A stretch of 64,000 nt of DNA from the NCBI GenBank assembly GCA_001606155.1, contig LODT01000004.1, forward strand, positions 682,001-746,000. Reading direction: 5' to 3'. A program made the position numbers and the translations under genes. How positions within the stretch are numbered: position 1 is the stretch's first letter; each line of letters begins with the position of its first letter. Positions 35,687-48,026 of the stretch are shown in pieces. Below the pieces are notes generated by a model. That model saw nothing but the letters and a program-made list of their open reading frames with translations, was not told where the DNA came from and did not search any database. This stretch comes from Tieghemostelium lacteum (taxonomy: Eukaryota; Evosea; Eumycetozoa; Dictyosteliales; Raperosteliaceae).

Positions 35687-36226
35687 ATGAATAAACAATT
35701 ATTATCATTGTTATTTTTAACACTACTTTTGTCCTTTACTTTTGAAATGGTTTTGGGCCATGGTGGTGGTAGTGGTGGAGCTGAAGAATCAAATGAAGAA
35801 GAAGAACTCTATGGAGGAATCCCAGAAGGTAAATTTGTAGGAACCATTGTTGATGCTTGTAACTCATCCATTACCTCAGAATTTGCCGTAATGATCTATG
35901 ACAGTCTCATCAGTACAGTTAACTTTGGATTCGACGACTTTGACCAAATTGTAAACAGTAAATTCTTGGTAAACGGAAACCAATTCCAATATAATGGTGG
36001 TCACTTGTGTGCTGTATTTAACTTTGTAGAGAATACCGATACATTGACTCTAGTTTTCTCCAAAACTCCAACCGAATCTTGTCCAACTCAAGGTGCTTGT
36101 ACTACCTACACCGCCACTTTGACCCACTCTGATAGTTTAATTGAAGTTGGTCATGAATCATCCTCTAATGTACTTTTACCAGTTATTTCTTTAATAATTG
36201 CAAGTCTAATTAGCTTACTATTTTAA
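35687..36226 (+). CDS. Secreted, probably GPI-anchored surface protein
   Basis: One exon, 179 residues. A clear signal peptide (LLSLLFLTLLLSFTFEMVLG) is followed by a Gly-rich and acidic stretch, then a compact domain of about 110 residues with four Cys. A Ser-rich SHESS-like spacer precedes a C-terminal hydrophobic tail (LLPVISLIIASLISLLF) that ends the protein. This head-and-tail layout is that of GPI-anchored proteins. The domain was not recognised. The neighbouring gene also codes for a secreted protein, but the two are not alike. Confidence 0.8.
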   Translation: MNKQLLSLLFLTLLLSFTFEMVLGHGGGSGGAEESNEEEELYGGIPEGKFVGTIVDACNSSITSEFAVMIYDSLISTVNFGFDDFDQIVNSKFLVNGNQFQYNGGHLCAVFNFVENTDTLTLVFSKTPTESCPTQGACTTYTATLTHSDSLIEVGHESSSNVLLPVISLIIASLISLLF

Positions 36227-36549
36227 TTAAATAAATTATTAATAATATATTTGGAATAAAATAATGGTTTGGTTGATTGATTGATGGCTGGTACCAAATT
36301 TGTGTCAATTGATTGTTTCTAATGTAATTTCAAATATAACCCCTCAATCCTGGTAGTTAAATTTTTTGATGCAATCTCTGATCCTATGGGAATTTAATTC
36401 GGCAATAAAATGTCAAAAAACCTAAAATATCTGTGGAATGTAAATTTGTTAAAGGTATTTGTGAAATTGAGAAGATATTTATTTTGTTTTTCAATATAAA
36501 ATTGATTAAATATTTAAAAAATTTTTTTAATACAAACCATTAATATACA
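36227..36549. other. Spacer between two secreted-protein genes
   Basis: 323 bp of AT-rich DNA with the terminator side of one gene and the promoter of the next, both on the plus strand. No feature was recognised. Confidence 0.5.
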
Positions 36550-37298
36550 ATGTATAAACAAATATTATTAATAGCTGCAGTATTTATTGCTATTGCTGCA
36601 TCTCAAACTTCATCACCATGTCAATCCTATACTTCATATAGCTACGGTTACACTACCACCGCTTTTAATTTCCTCCGTAAAGAGTAAGAGTGGATTTATG
36701 ATAATACTGCACCTAAAATTTAAATTAACTCTTTGGATATTTTTTTTTTAGCTATGTATTCAGTTTTGCTGAGTTTGGTCAAATTTCAACCGATGTAACT
36801 AACCAAATTCAATCCGTTCAATTCACAATTGCCTTTAACAACTCTGATAATATTCCAATTTTCGAAAATGGTCAAACTATATATTTTGCTGAAAATGCCA
36901 CCAACTACATTATCTCCAATGGATATTGTTTCACTGAAAATAATGTTGATTTCCCAATTCCAAATACCTTTGTTCCACCACAATTAATGTACACTGGTCA
37001 AATTAACATTGGTTCCTCAGCCTTCAACCTCTACCAAAGCAAAAACTTTGATGGTCAACATCAATTAGCTGGTGTTTTTGAACCAGAGACATGTATCCCA
37101 ATTGGAATGGATTTAGTAAACATTGACGATGTCTATGGTACTGCTAAAGTCGATGTATTTGAATTCTCCACTCAAATCTATGATAGTGCATTCCAATTAC
37201 CAAGCGTCTGTTTCGATTCATCAACCCTCCTTAAGAAATCATCATACCGTGGAGTTCGTTCAATGAACCCAATGTCCATCCTCAATGGTGATATCTAA
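36550..37298 (+). CDS. Ependymin-related secreted protein
   Basis: Two exons, 36550-36683 and 36752-37298, joined in phase 2 across a 68-nt intron, give 226 residues. It starts with a signal peptide (ILLIAAVFIAIAAS). The rest matches the ependymin pattern: an early Cys (CQSY), a central Cys (GYCFTEN), the ETCIPIGM stretch, a SAFQLP motif and a last Cys in PSVCF, with the usual spacing and length. Ependymin-related proteins are secreted glycoproteins with a hydrophobic-pocket fold that may bind lipids or calcium. Amoebozoan members are known but not well studied. Role and partner are open. Confidence 0.82.
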
Positions 37299-37536
37299 AT
37301 TTTTATGCAATAAACTTTTTTTAATTACATTTTGATTAAATGTATGAAAAGCTATTTCATTTGCAAAAAAATAATATCTAATCATCAAAAAAAAATTTTT
37401 TTTTTATTTTATACTCTGACTAATCAAATAAAAATAATACATTCAAAGTTAATTAATTACACCCGAAGAGTTAAAGTGATATAATCCATATAAAAAAAAT
37501 TTTCTAAAAAAGTTGGCTAAACCCAACTCTCATATA

Positions 37537-37576
<40 letters not shown>

Positions 37577-38038
37577 TTTTTTCTATTTTATTTTTTGTTT
37601 TGTTAGTCTAGATATTTTTCATAAGTTTAATGTTTATGTGTGGTTGATTTTTGTGTATCTACTCTATTATTTCTATTTTTATAATTTATTTACACATTCC
37701 ATAAAAATTAGAAAAAACAATCAACCCACCCTTTTTCCAAAATAGTCAGATTTTTTAAAAAGGTGTGTTTTATTTGAAAGTAATCACAAGGTAAACATAC
37801 CAACTGGAGACTAATCAATTTCTTTCAAATAACCAAAATACTCATATAAATCCATCTTAGATTTGCAAAAAAACATAATCGATACAATCAATTTTTTTTT
37901 TTAACAAAAGATTACAACATTATTTATTAGTAACTCTTTCTAATAATTGGTATCTACCCAAACTAGTATATATCAATTTTTAAAAGAAACAACACAAATA
38001 CGCAACACCTCACCAACATATATAAATAAATCAACAAC
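37299..38038. other. Long spacer and promoter region of rgbarg
   Basis: 740 bp with no gene. It holds a T tract of about 30 at 37544-37573, an A/T palindromic stretch near 37385-37405 (AAAAAAAAATTTTTTTTTT) and a second T run at 37890-37901. The bases just upstream of the ATG are rich in AACA, common for dictyostelid leaders. Confidence 0.6.
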
Positions 38039-41000
38039 ATGTCACAACCACCACCAACAACATCAATACCTAAATTAGCAGGTAGACCATTACCAACACC
38101 AACACCTAAACAACCAATTGGAATAACAGGTACCTCAACTAATCCACAACCAATTCAATCAGGTACACCAACTAATGGTAATGGATTTACAAATACACCA
38201 GTATCATCATCACCAAGCCAATATCCACCAAATGTTTTAAAATCACCACCACCTTTAAAACCAAGAGCTAAATCAAATTTACCTCCAGTTATAAACTCTT
38301 TAAATGGTGGAACAACAAGTACACCAACTACTACTAATACATCACCACCTACCTCACCACCACCAACTCCAGCTAATCAAACATCACCACCACAATCACA
38401 AACTCATAAACCACCACCATCACTTCCAAAGAGGGATTATACTGGTGCACCAAATTCTATTGGAAATGCTTTGAATAATAGTACAAACTCATTACCCACA
38501 TCAACACCAACACCAACAACAACACCAACAACCACTCAACCAGTTGTCGAACAGCCTACTACCCAAACATCATCAACAACAACAACAAACAATACAAGTA
38601 GTCCAAACCAATCTCCATTGATAACTCAACCAGTTTCAACACCACCAACACCACAATCACCATTAAATACTCCACCACAAACATCACCAATTATAACAAA
38701 TCAACAGTCAACAGGTAATTTAATACAATCCATACCACCAGTTCAGATTGGTAGTAATAGTACAACAACAACAACTGCTACTACACCACCATCAACAACA
38801 CCACCAACACCTATTCCAACTGCATCAGTTAAAATACCAACCAATACCAGTAATAACAATGGTAGTGTTTACTCATCTTCTGCTCCTAATATGGGTAAAT
38901 CCAATTCATTTTCACAATTACCTAAACCTGATCCTTTACAAGTACCAAATCTGTCCAATAAATCAACTGATGATCACCCAGAGAAGGCAACCAGTGGTCA
39001 TCAATGGTCAAAATCAGAGAGTACACCAGTAACACACAAAAGCGATAAGGAAATTAAAAAAGAGGAAAAAGAAAAAGAAAAACGTGAAAAGGAAGAAAGA
39101 AAAGAAAAGGAGAAACTAGAGAAAAAGGAAAAAAAGGAAAGAGAAAAACTGGAAAAGGAGAAATTGGAAAAAGAAAAGAGAGATAAAGAGGCTAAAAAAG
39201 ATGAAAGAGGTCTTTCTAGAGGTTCTTCTTCATTTGCTAATAAGTTAAAACATGCAACTCTCAGTAGAAATACTAAGGTTGATGATGATGATCAACCTAC
39301 CGCAACAACAAATCAAGCAAATACCTCTACTAATAACCTTTTGGGTCAGAATAGATCCATTTCAGTTTCTAATATCACACCAACTACTAGTACCAATTCA
39401 TCACCACAAATCTCTGGAAGTGGAAGCGGTAGTTCTCTATCCGTTGGTGGAAGTACACTCAATTCTAGTGGTTCAATTGCTATTATTAATAGTAAAGATT
39501 CTACAAGAGATAGCATCGGAAGTGGTTTATCAATTTCACCTACCAACAGTGCTGGTGGTGATAGTCCACTTTTAGGAGCTAATTCCAATAATAATAATAA
39601 TAATAATGGAGGTGGTAGATCTGCAATTCATTTAGATACACAAAGAGGTATAATGACTTGGGGTTCCAGTAGTAACTCAAAATTGGGTTTCAAGACTACC
39701 AATAAGGATCAGAGCCAATCACAACCTGAAAGACTTCCAAATTTCAATATTCAAGATATTGTCAGTATTAGTTGTGGTTCCTATTATTCAGCTGCTTTGA
39801 CTGAGGATGGTGAAGTCTACATGTGGGGAAGAGGTGCTGTTAAGAGTACAAACATCCCAACACTTGGTAATGATCAAACTGAAGATCAAACTGTACCAAT
39901 TAAAGTTGAATCACTTTCAGATATCATTTTAATCTCTATTGGTTTCTATCATTCAGCTGCTGTAAAAAGTAATGGTGAGCTCTTAACTTGGGGTTGTGGT
40001 GAGGATGGTCAATTAGGTCATGGTACTTTTGACAATTCACCATTCCCTAAGGTAATTGAATCTCTTACCTCCCATTGGATTACTCAAGTCTCTTGTGGTG
40101 AAAAACATACCATTTGTTTAACTAGTATGTATTAATTTAATTTTCATTATTTAATAGATATTAATATTTCTTTTTTATTTTGTTTTACAGAAAATGGTAA
40201 AGTTTATGCATGGGGTACATCAGAATATGGTCAACTAGGTTTAGGAGATACCAATAAACATTGTTCACCAATGCCAGTTACAGCACTTGAGAAATATAAC
40301 GTAATTCAAATTGCCAGCGGTAGTACACATTGTGCAGTATTGACAACCAGTAAGGAGGTATTGGTATTTGGTAACGGTTCTGCAATTGGTAATGCATCTA
40401 TTGTTAGTATACCAGTACTAGTACCATCACTTAGATATCTACATGTAGAGAAAATCAGTTGTGGTCACTATTCAACAGCCGCATTGACTGAATGTGGTGA
40501 TGTCTATACATGGGGTACAGGTCCAGAGTTAGGTCATGGAACCCAAACTGAATCATTACCTAAACTGGTTGAAACACTTAGAAATCAATCTATTCGTCAG
40601 ATATCATGTGGTGGTAGACACACTGCATTCCTTACTGATTCTGGTAGAATATTCACTTGTGGTAAAGATAGTTTTGGTCAATTAGGTCATTCATCAGGTG
40701 ACCAAAACAAACCAAAGAAAATTGAATCACTTCTAAAAACTACTTTCCTCTCCATAAGTTGTGGTGAGAATCACAATGCTGTCATTTTTGATACTACACG
40801 TTCCTATCGTGATAAATTCTGTTGGAAGTTACTGGAGACACAAAGAACCTTTGTTAGAACTTTAGATTTGATAAGTTCCATATTCCTCAACCCACTGCGA
40901 GTTAGAGATCGTGATCAACTACCAGAAAACCAAAGACATCTACCATACATCTTCTTGTCAGATGAAGAGATTCGTACCATTTTTGGACAAATTGAGAAAC

Positions 41001-43423
41001 TCTATGCTGTAAACTCCACACTATTACATGTAATGAACAAGAGATTCTCCAATTGGTCAAATAAGAAAAAGATTGGTGATGTTTTACTTAACCACTTTAA
41101 ACTTACCGACGATCTGTTTAGTCAATATATTGCCAATTTACCACATGCATTAGTATGTCTAGATGGTTTGACAAAGAAGCAAACTTCTCCTGTCAATAAC
41201 TATCTAAAAGAATGCGAAAAATTAGCTTTGGACAAGAAGAAATTGGAGACTGATGATGATAGTAAAGACTTTACACTAAGATCTTTATTAATTGAGCCAT
41301 TATATGTCATGTCAAGATATCACAAGAACATCAATGGTATGGTTAAATACACCAAAACAACTCATATAGATTATGCTGGTTTGGTTGATCTAGACTCAAT
41401 AATGGAAGAAAAGGTTAATAATAAGGTCCAAAATATTATAAATATCATTCAGAATCCAACTGCATTGGCTCAGTACACAACCTCTACTGCTACCAGTTCA
41501 GATGACTCTTCTTCATTCCTCAAAGAATACGATCAAAAGATTGAGTCTCTACAAAACTTTAGAAAAACTTGTGCAAAGATTATCAAATCTTCCAAGAAGT
41601 ACTATGAAGTTGAACCTGAATCCTTTAAGGAACAAGGTCATTTCTCTGAAAACTTGTCATTGGCAAAAACTTCATTTGATGGTTTCATTGACCCAACACT
41701 AGTATCATCATTGGAACACTTTAGTAGTTCTATTAAAAAGATTGGATATCTTAGATCAGAGTTATCTACACGTACCAATTCAGCATTCTCCCAGCCATTA
41801 TCTACAGTTTCAGATGAACTTGAAGCTTACATTCCATTGATTATTGAAATGAGAAAACGTGTTTTGGAAGCTCACACTGAATATGATGCAGCCATTCATA
41901 AACTATATTCTCTCGCCAAAAATCTCCAACCAACCGATAAAAAAATGTTAGATGCAGAGAAAGAAGTTGCCTCATTGAAAAAGAATCTTGATCGTACTCT
42001 ATATGAATTTGAACAAATCTTTAAGGATGGTGTTGCCATTCAAACCAAATCTCTTAAACTCTTTTATGCCTGTATGAAAGCACAACAAGAGTACTTTGAA
42101 CGTGGTCTACAAAGATTCTTTGCAATGAAATCATCATTTGATGCATTGGATAACTACTTTAGACAAGAATCTCGTGAGAAATGGTCTAAATTCATCTTTG
42201 ATGCATTGATTGGCGTCTTTGCAGATGGTAAGATACCATCTACTACCAGTACCCCAATATCAACTCCACAGACTCAAGTTGAGAAATCAAATACTACACC
42301 ACCTCCTCTAGACTTAGGATCGAATAAGGATGATGAATCCACACCAAAATCTACTCTATTGGAACCACATGTCATTATGGCTGAACTTGAAAAAGAAGAT
42401 TGGAACTTTATTTTGGATCCCCCATCAACCAATGAATTTACTGATACATTTATTGAAGATCAGTATAATCAGCTGGTAGAGATATTGGCTACACCTTCAC
42501 TGCAAGTTGTACAATGTGTTATCTCTCCGTGTCAAGCAGATGAACAAGCCCGTACCATTGAAAGTATCTCGAGAATATTTGAAACCTTTGGTAGAATTCG
42601 TCCAATTATTCAAACTGGTATAGAATTGGAAGTTCAATCTACTGCTAACCCATCAACACTCTTCCGTAGTAATACTATTGCCACTAAACTCATGACATCA
42701 TTTACCAAACTCAAAGGTATGGCCTATCTACAAAAATACATAATTCCATTGGTTAATGAAATTATCGAAAATCCAAATGGTTACGAAGTCGATCCATCCA
42801 AGATTAATGAGGGTTCAGAAGAGTTAATGACCAATATGATGAACTTAATTCAAGTTTCAGAACGTTTCACAGATGCCATTATTGAAAGTCTTAATGGTCT
42901 TCCAATGCCATTACGTGAAATCTCAAGACATATTCAAAGTCAAGTTGTTAGTAAATTCCCAGATAATAAGCATTCTTCAGTCGGTGGTTTCATTTTCCTT
43001 AGATTCCTGTGTCCAGCAATTATATCTCCATTCAATAATGGTCTAGTAGATGAGGCACCTGGTACAGAGGCAAATAGAGCTCTAATTCTCATTGGTAAGG
43101 TACTTCAAAATCTTGCAAATGGTATAGAATTTGGTCAAAAAGAATCTTTTATGATTCCTGTAAATAGATTCATTACTGGTAATCTTCAGAGACTCTATGC
43201 CTATTTTGATCGTCTAACTGATGTACCTGATAACAAAACTGGTGACTATGTTATCACTTCCAAGGAAGAAGTACAAAAGGACATTAGAAATATTCATAGT
43301 CTCATTGTCAAAAATTATCCAAAAGTTGTAAAACAATTAGCAATTCACAGACAAAAAGATATCATTGGCTCTCTATCTAAAACTCTAGTATATCTTGGTG
43401 ATCCATCTGCAATGTATAAATAA
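38039..43423 (+). CDS. rgbarg: RGBARG: RCC1, RhoGEF, BAR and RasGAP protein
   Basis: Exons 38039-40124 and 40191-43423 join in phase 1 for 1772 residues. The first 300 residues are Pro/Thr-rich and a Lys/Glu-rich charged stretch follows. RCC1 repeats fill about 535-900 (for example YAWGTSEYGQLGLGD, spanning the splice). Then come a RhoGEF/DH domain (about 900-1115, starting KLLETQRTFVRTLDLI), a BAR-like coiled coil (about 1180-1360) and a RasGAP domain (about 1470-1705) with its arginine finger in TLFRSNTIATKLM and the FLRFLCPAI motif. This exact order is that of D. discoideum RGBARG, which places active Ras and Rac in macropinocytic and phagocytic cups: the GEF builds actin at the rim while the GAP limits Ras. 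Confidence 0.97.
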
Positions 43424-44070
43424 TTATTTTTTTTCCTCCTCCCCCAGTAACAATATCATCACCATCACCATAAAATAAATTAATAATTTTATCGATTATA
43501 ATAAATCACAACAATTCACCTAATTTATAATTTGTAATTAAAAATATAAAATAAAATAATAATTTAAATGTAATAAATTAAAACAAAAAAAAAAAGTACT
43601 AGAAAAAATGTTGTTTACACCCCATTGATAAATTAAGTTAAACTATTTTACCATTCACATTCTCACATGAAGATAGATTGTTATTAAAATTCAATTTTTT
43701 TAATGAATCAAGAAATCTGTCTATTCTTATGATTTTAAAAGGAAATTTGTTGTCTATTTTATATATTTAAATCGATTCCGGAATTATTAAATTATTTAAT
43801 GAATGATTTTCATTTTCTTTGTATAATTATTAATATTAAAATGGCTATATCTTTTTCTATTGTTTTACTATCAACAAATTTTCTTTAATCTGAAAGTGTA
43901 GTTTGACACAAATCAAAGATAGAATTTGCTAGAGATTTCATCAATTATAATCTTCTAATAATTCCAAATATTACATATTCATTGAAACCTATTTATTTAT
44001 TTAATTTGCTATCTTTTAATAAAAATATTAATAAGTTGACTTCTCATTCAATAAGTGGTTTATATTTACA
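43424..44070. other. Spacer between convergent 3' ends
   Basis: 647 bp, very AT-rich, between rgbarg and the phosphopantetheinyl transferase gene. I see no frame, repeat or RNA gene in it. Confidence 0.6.
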
Positions 44071-44534
44071 TTAAGATTCTAATATTACATTTGCAATAGC
44101 AAAATCAGAATCATGTGATATTGCAATATGTATATTTTTTACACCCAATTCTTTTGCATATTCAAATGTAGGTGGTTGTAAATTTACAATAGGTTTACCA
44201 GTTATTTGTTCGTTTAGTATCTTTATATTTGGGAATCCAAGTTTACTACGTTCTTGGCCTCCAAATGCTTTATATATTGACTCTTTTGCTGCCCATCTAC
44301 CTGCTAGATATTCTATTCCTTTTTCATTATTTATTAAAAAAAGTTCTTTAAAATTGTTAATCTCTTCATCGTGAAATGCTCTCTTTAGAAATCTATCACC
44401 ACCTCTTAATTCATCTCTTTTGTTAATAAACATTTCACTCTGTTTTATTTAATCATATATAAATACTTTTCAAATGATGATTTTATTCTTGATATTTTAA
44501 TAATATCATTTCCTATACCTATGATCTTTGACAT
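44071..44534 (-). CDS. AcpS-type 4'-phosphopantetheinyl transferase
   Basis: A first exon, 44534-44467, codes for MSKIIGIGNDIIKISRI, the N-terminal metal-binding motif of holo-ACP synthases. The main exon (to 44071) holds GGDRFLKRAF, the second signature AGRWAAKESIYKAFG and the C-terminal HIAISHDSDFAIANV. Joined in phase the protein has about 144 residues, the usual AcpS length. The join demands a 29-nt intron (44466-44438), far below other introns here, so a sequence error or frameshift is possible. The enzyme moves phosphopantetheine from CoA to the Ser of a carrier domain, either mitochondrial ACP or fatty-acid/polyketide synthases such as the one at the start of this window. Confidence 0.88.
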
Positions 44535-44649
44535 GAATAGAAAATCAAAATTAAAATTGATTTTTTATTTTTTTTTGGAAAATGGAATCAATAATGAGTT
44601 AGTATTGAATTCTTCTTATAAGTTCTTATGTTTACTTATTGTTTAAACA

Positions 44650-45801
44650 ATGGTGATTATAGAATCTACAGATGAAGAAGAATATGATACAAGTTTATTA
44701 GTTATAATTGTAGACACAAATATATATTCATGGGGAAACAGAATATTACAAATGTCAAATAAAACAGAATCTACGAGTTCAACTAAATTAGGATCATCAC
44801 TAATTGGATTTAATACATTTGTTGAACATTTAATGGTGTTTATTAATTTACATTTAATGCTAAATCAAGAGAATCAAATAGCAGTGATATCATCTCAAAT
44901 TGGTGAAGCAAGGTTTCTATTCCCTGAACCTCATCAATCCCAATCCACGAAATCTGAACAAAAAAGTATACAAAATATCATTTTAGGAAAACTTTTACAT
45001 TTAGATACAACCATAAAAGAGACAAACCAAGAATCAACATCTTCTAATTTCTCAGCAGCTCTATCATTGTCACTGTGTTGTAGGTAACTCCTATTTTTGA
45101 CCAATATCCACCTATGACACATTTTAATTGCTATTTTCATTTTTTAAAGACATAAATAGAATTAAAAAAGAGGTACCAATTATACGACCAAGAATATTTG
45201 TATTAAATATTTCACCAGATGCATCCTCACAATATATATCTGTTATGAATTGCATATTTTCAGCACAAAAACAATCTATACCATTAGACACTTGTATATT
45301 ATCACAACAAGATTCCACATTTTTACAACAAGCTTCCCATTTAACCAATGGAATCTACTTGAAACCTCAAAGACAAGAGAATCTTTCTCAATATCTTATT
45401 GTATGTATATTCTATAAAATCTATGTCTATTTGACAATGGACGATATTAACTTAATTTAAAGTCTACATTTTTAATGGATACCTACTCTAGAAAACTATT
45501 ACAATGTCCCACTTTAAAATCTGTAGATTATAGGGCAACTTGTTTCTGTCATAAAAGAATAGTTGATATTGGTTTTGTATGTTCAGTTTGTTTATCTAGT
45601 ATGTATTAAACATTACACAAATGAATTGTATATATCTAACCAATTTGATGGAATATAGTTTTTTGTTCCTATTCTTCTTCATGTTCAACTTGTGGTACTA
45701 AATTTTCACTAAAAATCGAAATACCTAAATCAAGGAAATCTCTTTCCCAACCATCCTCTCAAGAACAACCTACAAATAACAAAGATAAAGTAGAATATTA
45801 A
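44650..45801 (+). CDS. gtf2h3: TFIIH core subunit p34 (GTF2H3/Tfb4)
   Basis: Four exons fit in phase: 44650-45079, 45150-45400, 45463-45598 and 45659-45801, for 319 residues. The N-terminal vWA-like domain starts LLVIIVDTN. The first splice yields SLCYINRIKKEV, as in human SLCYIHRMNKEV. Next come FSAQKQSIPLDTCIL and LQQASHLTNGIYLKP. A C-terminal C4 zinc motif is encoded across exons 3 and 4 (YRATCFCHKR, GFVCSVCLS, CSTCGTKF). The protein is a structural part of the TFIIH core, which opens promoters for RNA polymerase II and DNA around lesions in nucleotide excision repair. The divergent transferase gene starts 115 bp upstream. Confidence 0.95.
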
Positions 45802-45966
45802 TTAGAATGGAACCAAATTTTGAAAATCAAATACCCCTCCCCCAGATTTTTCAACAATTTCTAAAACAGGCAATTAGCTTGTGACAAATTTGTTTGTTTA
45901 CATTTTTTTTTTTGTTTTTTTTTTTATTTTTATTATTATTAATAATTTATTTTCAAGGTTCATAAA

Positions 45967-46470
45967 ATGAGTTTACTAGTTAAACAGTTAATGTCAAAAC
46001 AAGTTCAGAGTATTTCTATTGATGCTACTTTGGATAGTGCATTAAAAGCTCTGAATATGAATAGTATACACAGATTACCAGTAGTTGATAAAAATTGTAA
46101 ATTATTAAATACATTTTTAATTTTTATTTTTAATAATTCTAATACTATTATTTTTTTTAAAGTGAATTTGGTTGGTATAATAACAGATAGGGATTTAAGA
46201 TTGGCATGTGATTCACCATTTTTAGATGAAACTAATCAAGAGAGAATGGAAAAACTGAAAAATCATACTGTTCAAAGTATAATGAAACATAATCCTATAA
46301 CTATTGAAGATAACTCATTAGTAGTAGATGCATGTAAATTAATGCGTGTTTCTAATGTAGGTGGTTTACCAGTAACCAACAGAGAAGGTAAACTTTGTGG
46401 TATAATTACTCGTTCAGATCTTTTAGATCTCGTTATAAGGCTTTTGGAACCAGTACCCCCTCAAAACTAA
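45967..46470 (+). CDS. Small protein with two CBS domains
   Basis: Two exons, 45967-46096 and 46163-46470, give 145 residues. They flank a 66-nt GT-AG intron that has no stop and is a multiple of three, so retention would add 22 hydrophobic residues. Spliced, the first CBS domain runs through IHRLPVVDKNLNLVGIITDRD and the second through VGGLPVTNREGKLCGIITRSD, both complete. A CBS pair forms an adenosine-nucleotide sensor module. Stand-alone pairs occur in bacteria, archaea and many protists. Partner and ligand cannot be told. Confidence 0.9.
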   Translation: MSLLVKQLMSKQVQSISIDATLDSALKALNMNSIHRLPVVDKNCKLLNTFLIFIFNNSNTIIFFKVNLVGIITDRDLRLACDSPFLDETNQERMEKLKNHTVQSIMKHNPITIEDNSLVVDACKLMRVSNVGGLPVTNREGKLCGIITRSDLLDLVIRLLEPVPPQN

Positions 46471-47223
46471 ATAAATATCCATTTCGCCTGCTTTTAAAAG
46501 CAAAAAAACTAGGTGAAAAAGGATGATTATATACATTATTCACCAATTTATACATTTTCTAGAAGTCTAAAAAAGGATAAAAAAAATTTTAATGATAAAA
46601 TTTGAAGTGTTTGTAATAAAGGAAGTAAAGAAAAAATAAAATTTAAATAGAAAAATACCTATAATTAAGGAATAGTTCTTTAAAATTCAATTCATTCTCC
46701 AATACTATTCGAATATATCCTATAATATTATACAAACACTACAAAGTTTTATCATTGTGCTCAGCTGAGGCAAATCTACCATTTAAATTTTTTTATAATT
46801 GATATTAAATAATTTTAAACAAGAGAAGGAGAAATTATAAGTTCAGAGGACATTAGAACACAAGAAGAAGGAAAAGATGATAGAAAGTATATTGGCAACA
46901 AAGTAGAGGATCTTAGGGAAGAAAAGAGGAAAATAGAAGGAGGGGAGAGAACTTTAGAAGAATGGAAGAAAACATTAAAAGATAAGAAGAAAACATTAGA
47001 AAAAGAGAAGATGACATTAGAGAAAGAGGCCAAGATATTAGAAGAGAAGATGCAAGAGCTAGAAAGAAAACTACAAGATATTAGAAGATTTCATTAGAGA
47101 AATCAGAGAAAAACAATCTGATAAATCCAAAATAATCTTTTCATTTTCATTATGATGATGTCAGTTAAATTAATTGAGCTTTTCAGTGCATTAATAAAGA
47201 ATTTTATTTATTAAAAGTACAAT
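46471..47223. other. Spacer with hairpin and orphan coiled-coil frame
   Basis: 753 bp between convergent genes. It holds an inverted repeat just after the CBS gene (46482-46520) and a coding-like coiled-coil stretch at 46819-47097, listed separately. The rest is AT-rich without features. Confidence 0.6.
46819..47097 (+). pseudogene. Orphan coiled-coil reading frame without a usual start
   Basis: 92 codons are open, ending in TAG. They code for a highly charged heptad-like helix (KKTLKDKKKTLEKEKMTLEK and onward). Base composition is purine-rich, unlike the flanks. The only ATGs are near the end. It may be an exon of an unseen gene (an AG lies at 46822-46823) or a leftover from a longer coiled-coil gene. 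No partner exon was found nearby. Confidence 0.4.
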
Positions 47224-47853
47224 TCATTTAATCTGAGCTCTTTTGTTAATTTCATTGACTAAACGTTCTAAACCTTCCTTTATACCAGTACCATTTCTTA
47301 CAGAACACAATTGTAAATGACAAATTTGTGGTGGTAAATTTAAATTGTCATTAAGTTCATCCAAAGTCATACAATTTGGTATATCTTGCTTGTTGGCTAA
47401 TACTAGAATTGGAATACTTTGAAAAACATCTTGATCTAAAATAAAAGGAATTAAAGCTTCTTTAGAAGCCTCTTTTATTCTCTCTCTATCACTACTGTCA
47501 ACCATAAATATTATACCTTTTAATTCTTGATTATAGTGTCTCCATAACTGTCTAATTTTATTTCCACCACCTACATCCCATCTAAATATAACAAAAGTGT
47601 TAACACCAGTAAATGGATTTAAAGTTAGTTCATTATACATTTCTCCTATGTAAGAAATTAACATTTACATTACTAAATTCATATCAGCTATTGTCACAGT
47701 TTCAACATTAAATCCAATTGTTGGAATTGTAGCTATATTTTGATTTAACTTTAACTTGTACAATAATGAAGTTTTTCCTACAGCGTCTAGACCCACAAGT
47801 AAAACCCTCTGTGGTTCTTTAGTAATAAAAAGTCTAGAAAATAAACCACCCAT
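47224..47853 (-). CDS. Arf-family small GTPase, switch II Gln replaced by Gly
   Basis: Exons 47853-47669 and 47581-47224 join in phase 2 over an 87-nt intron for 180 residues, the standard Arf length. Gly2 (MGGLFSRLF) fits N-myristoylation. The P-loop is GLDAVGKTS and switch I holds PTIGFNVE. The splice yields [20 protein letters not shown], and NKQD gives guanine specificity. Canonical Arfs read WDVGGQDKIRPLW; here the catalytic Gln is Gly, which should slow hydrolysis sharply and leave the protein mostly GTP-bound unless a GAP compensates. It is a close Arf relative that would act in membrane traffic. The exact subfamily is not clear. Confidence 0.93.
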
Positions 47854-48026
47854 ATTGATAAATGTTTCAACTGTTTGTATATTACATGTATTGACTCAGT
47901 TTTGATTAAATATTATAGCTACACCTGGATGGTAAATTTGAAAAATTACAAAAAAAAAATAATTTTAAGATTAAAGCTTTGATATTGACAGATTACCAAA
48001 ATTTCTTTAGAAGCCTTTAAATTGTT

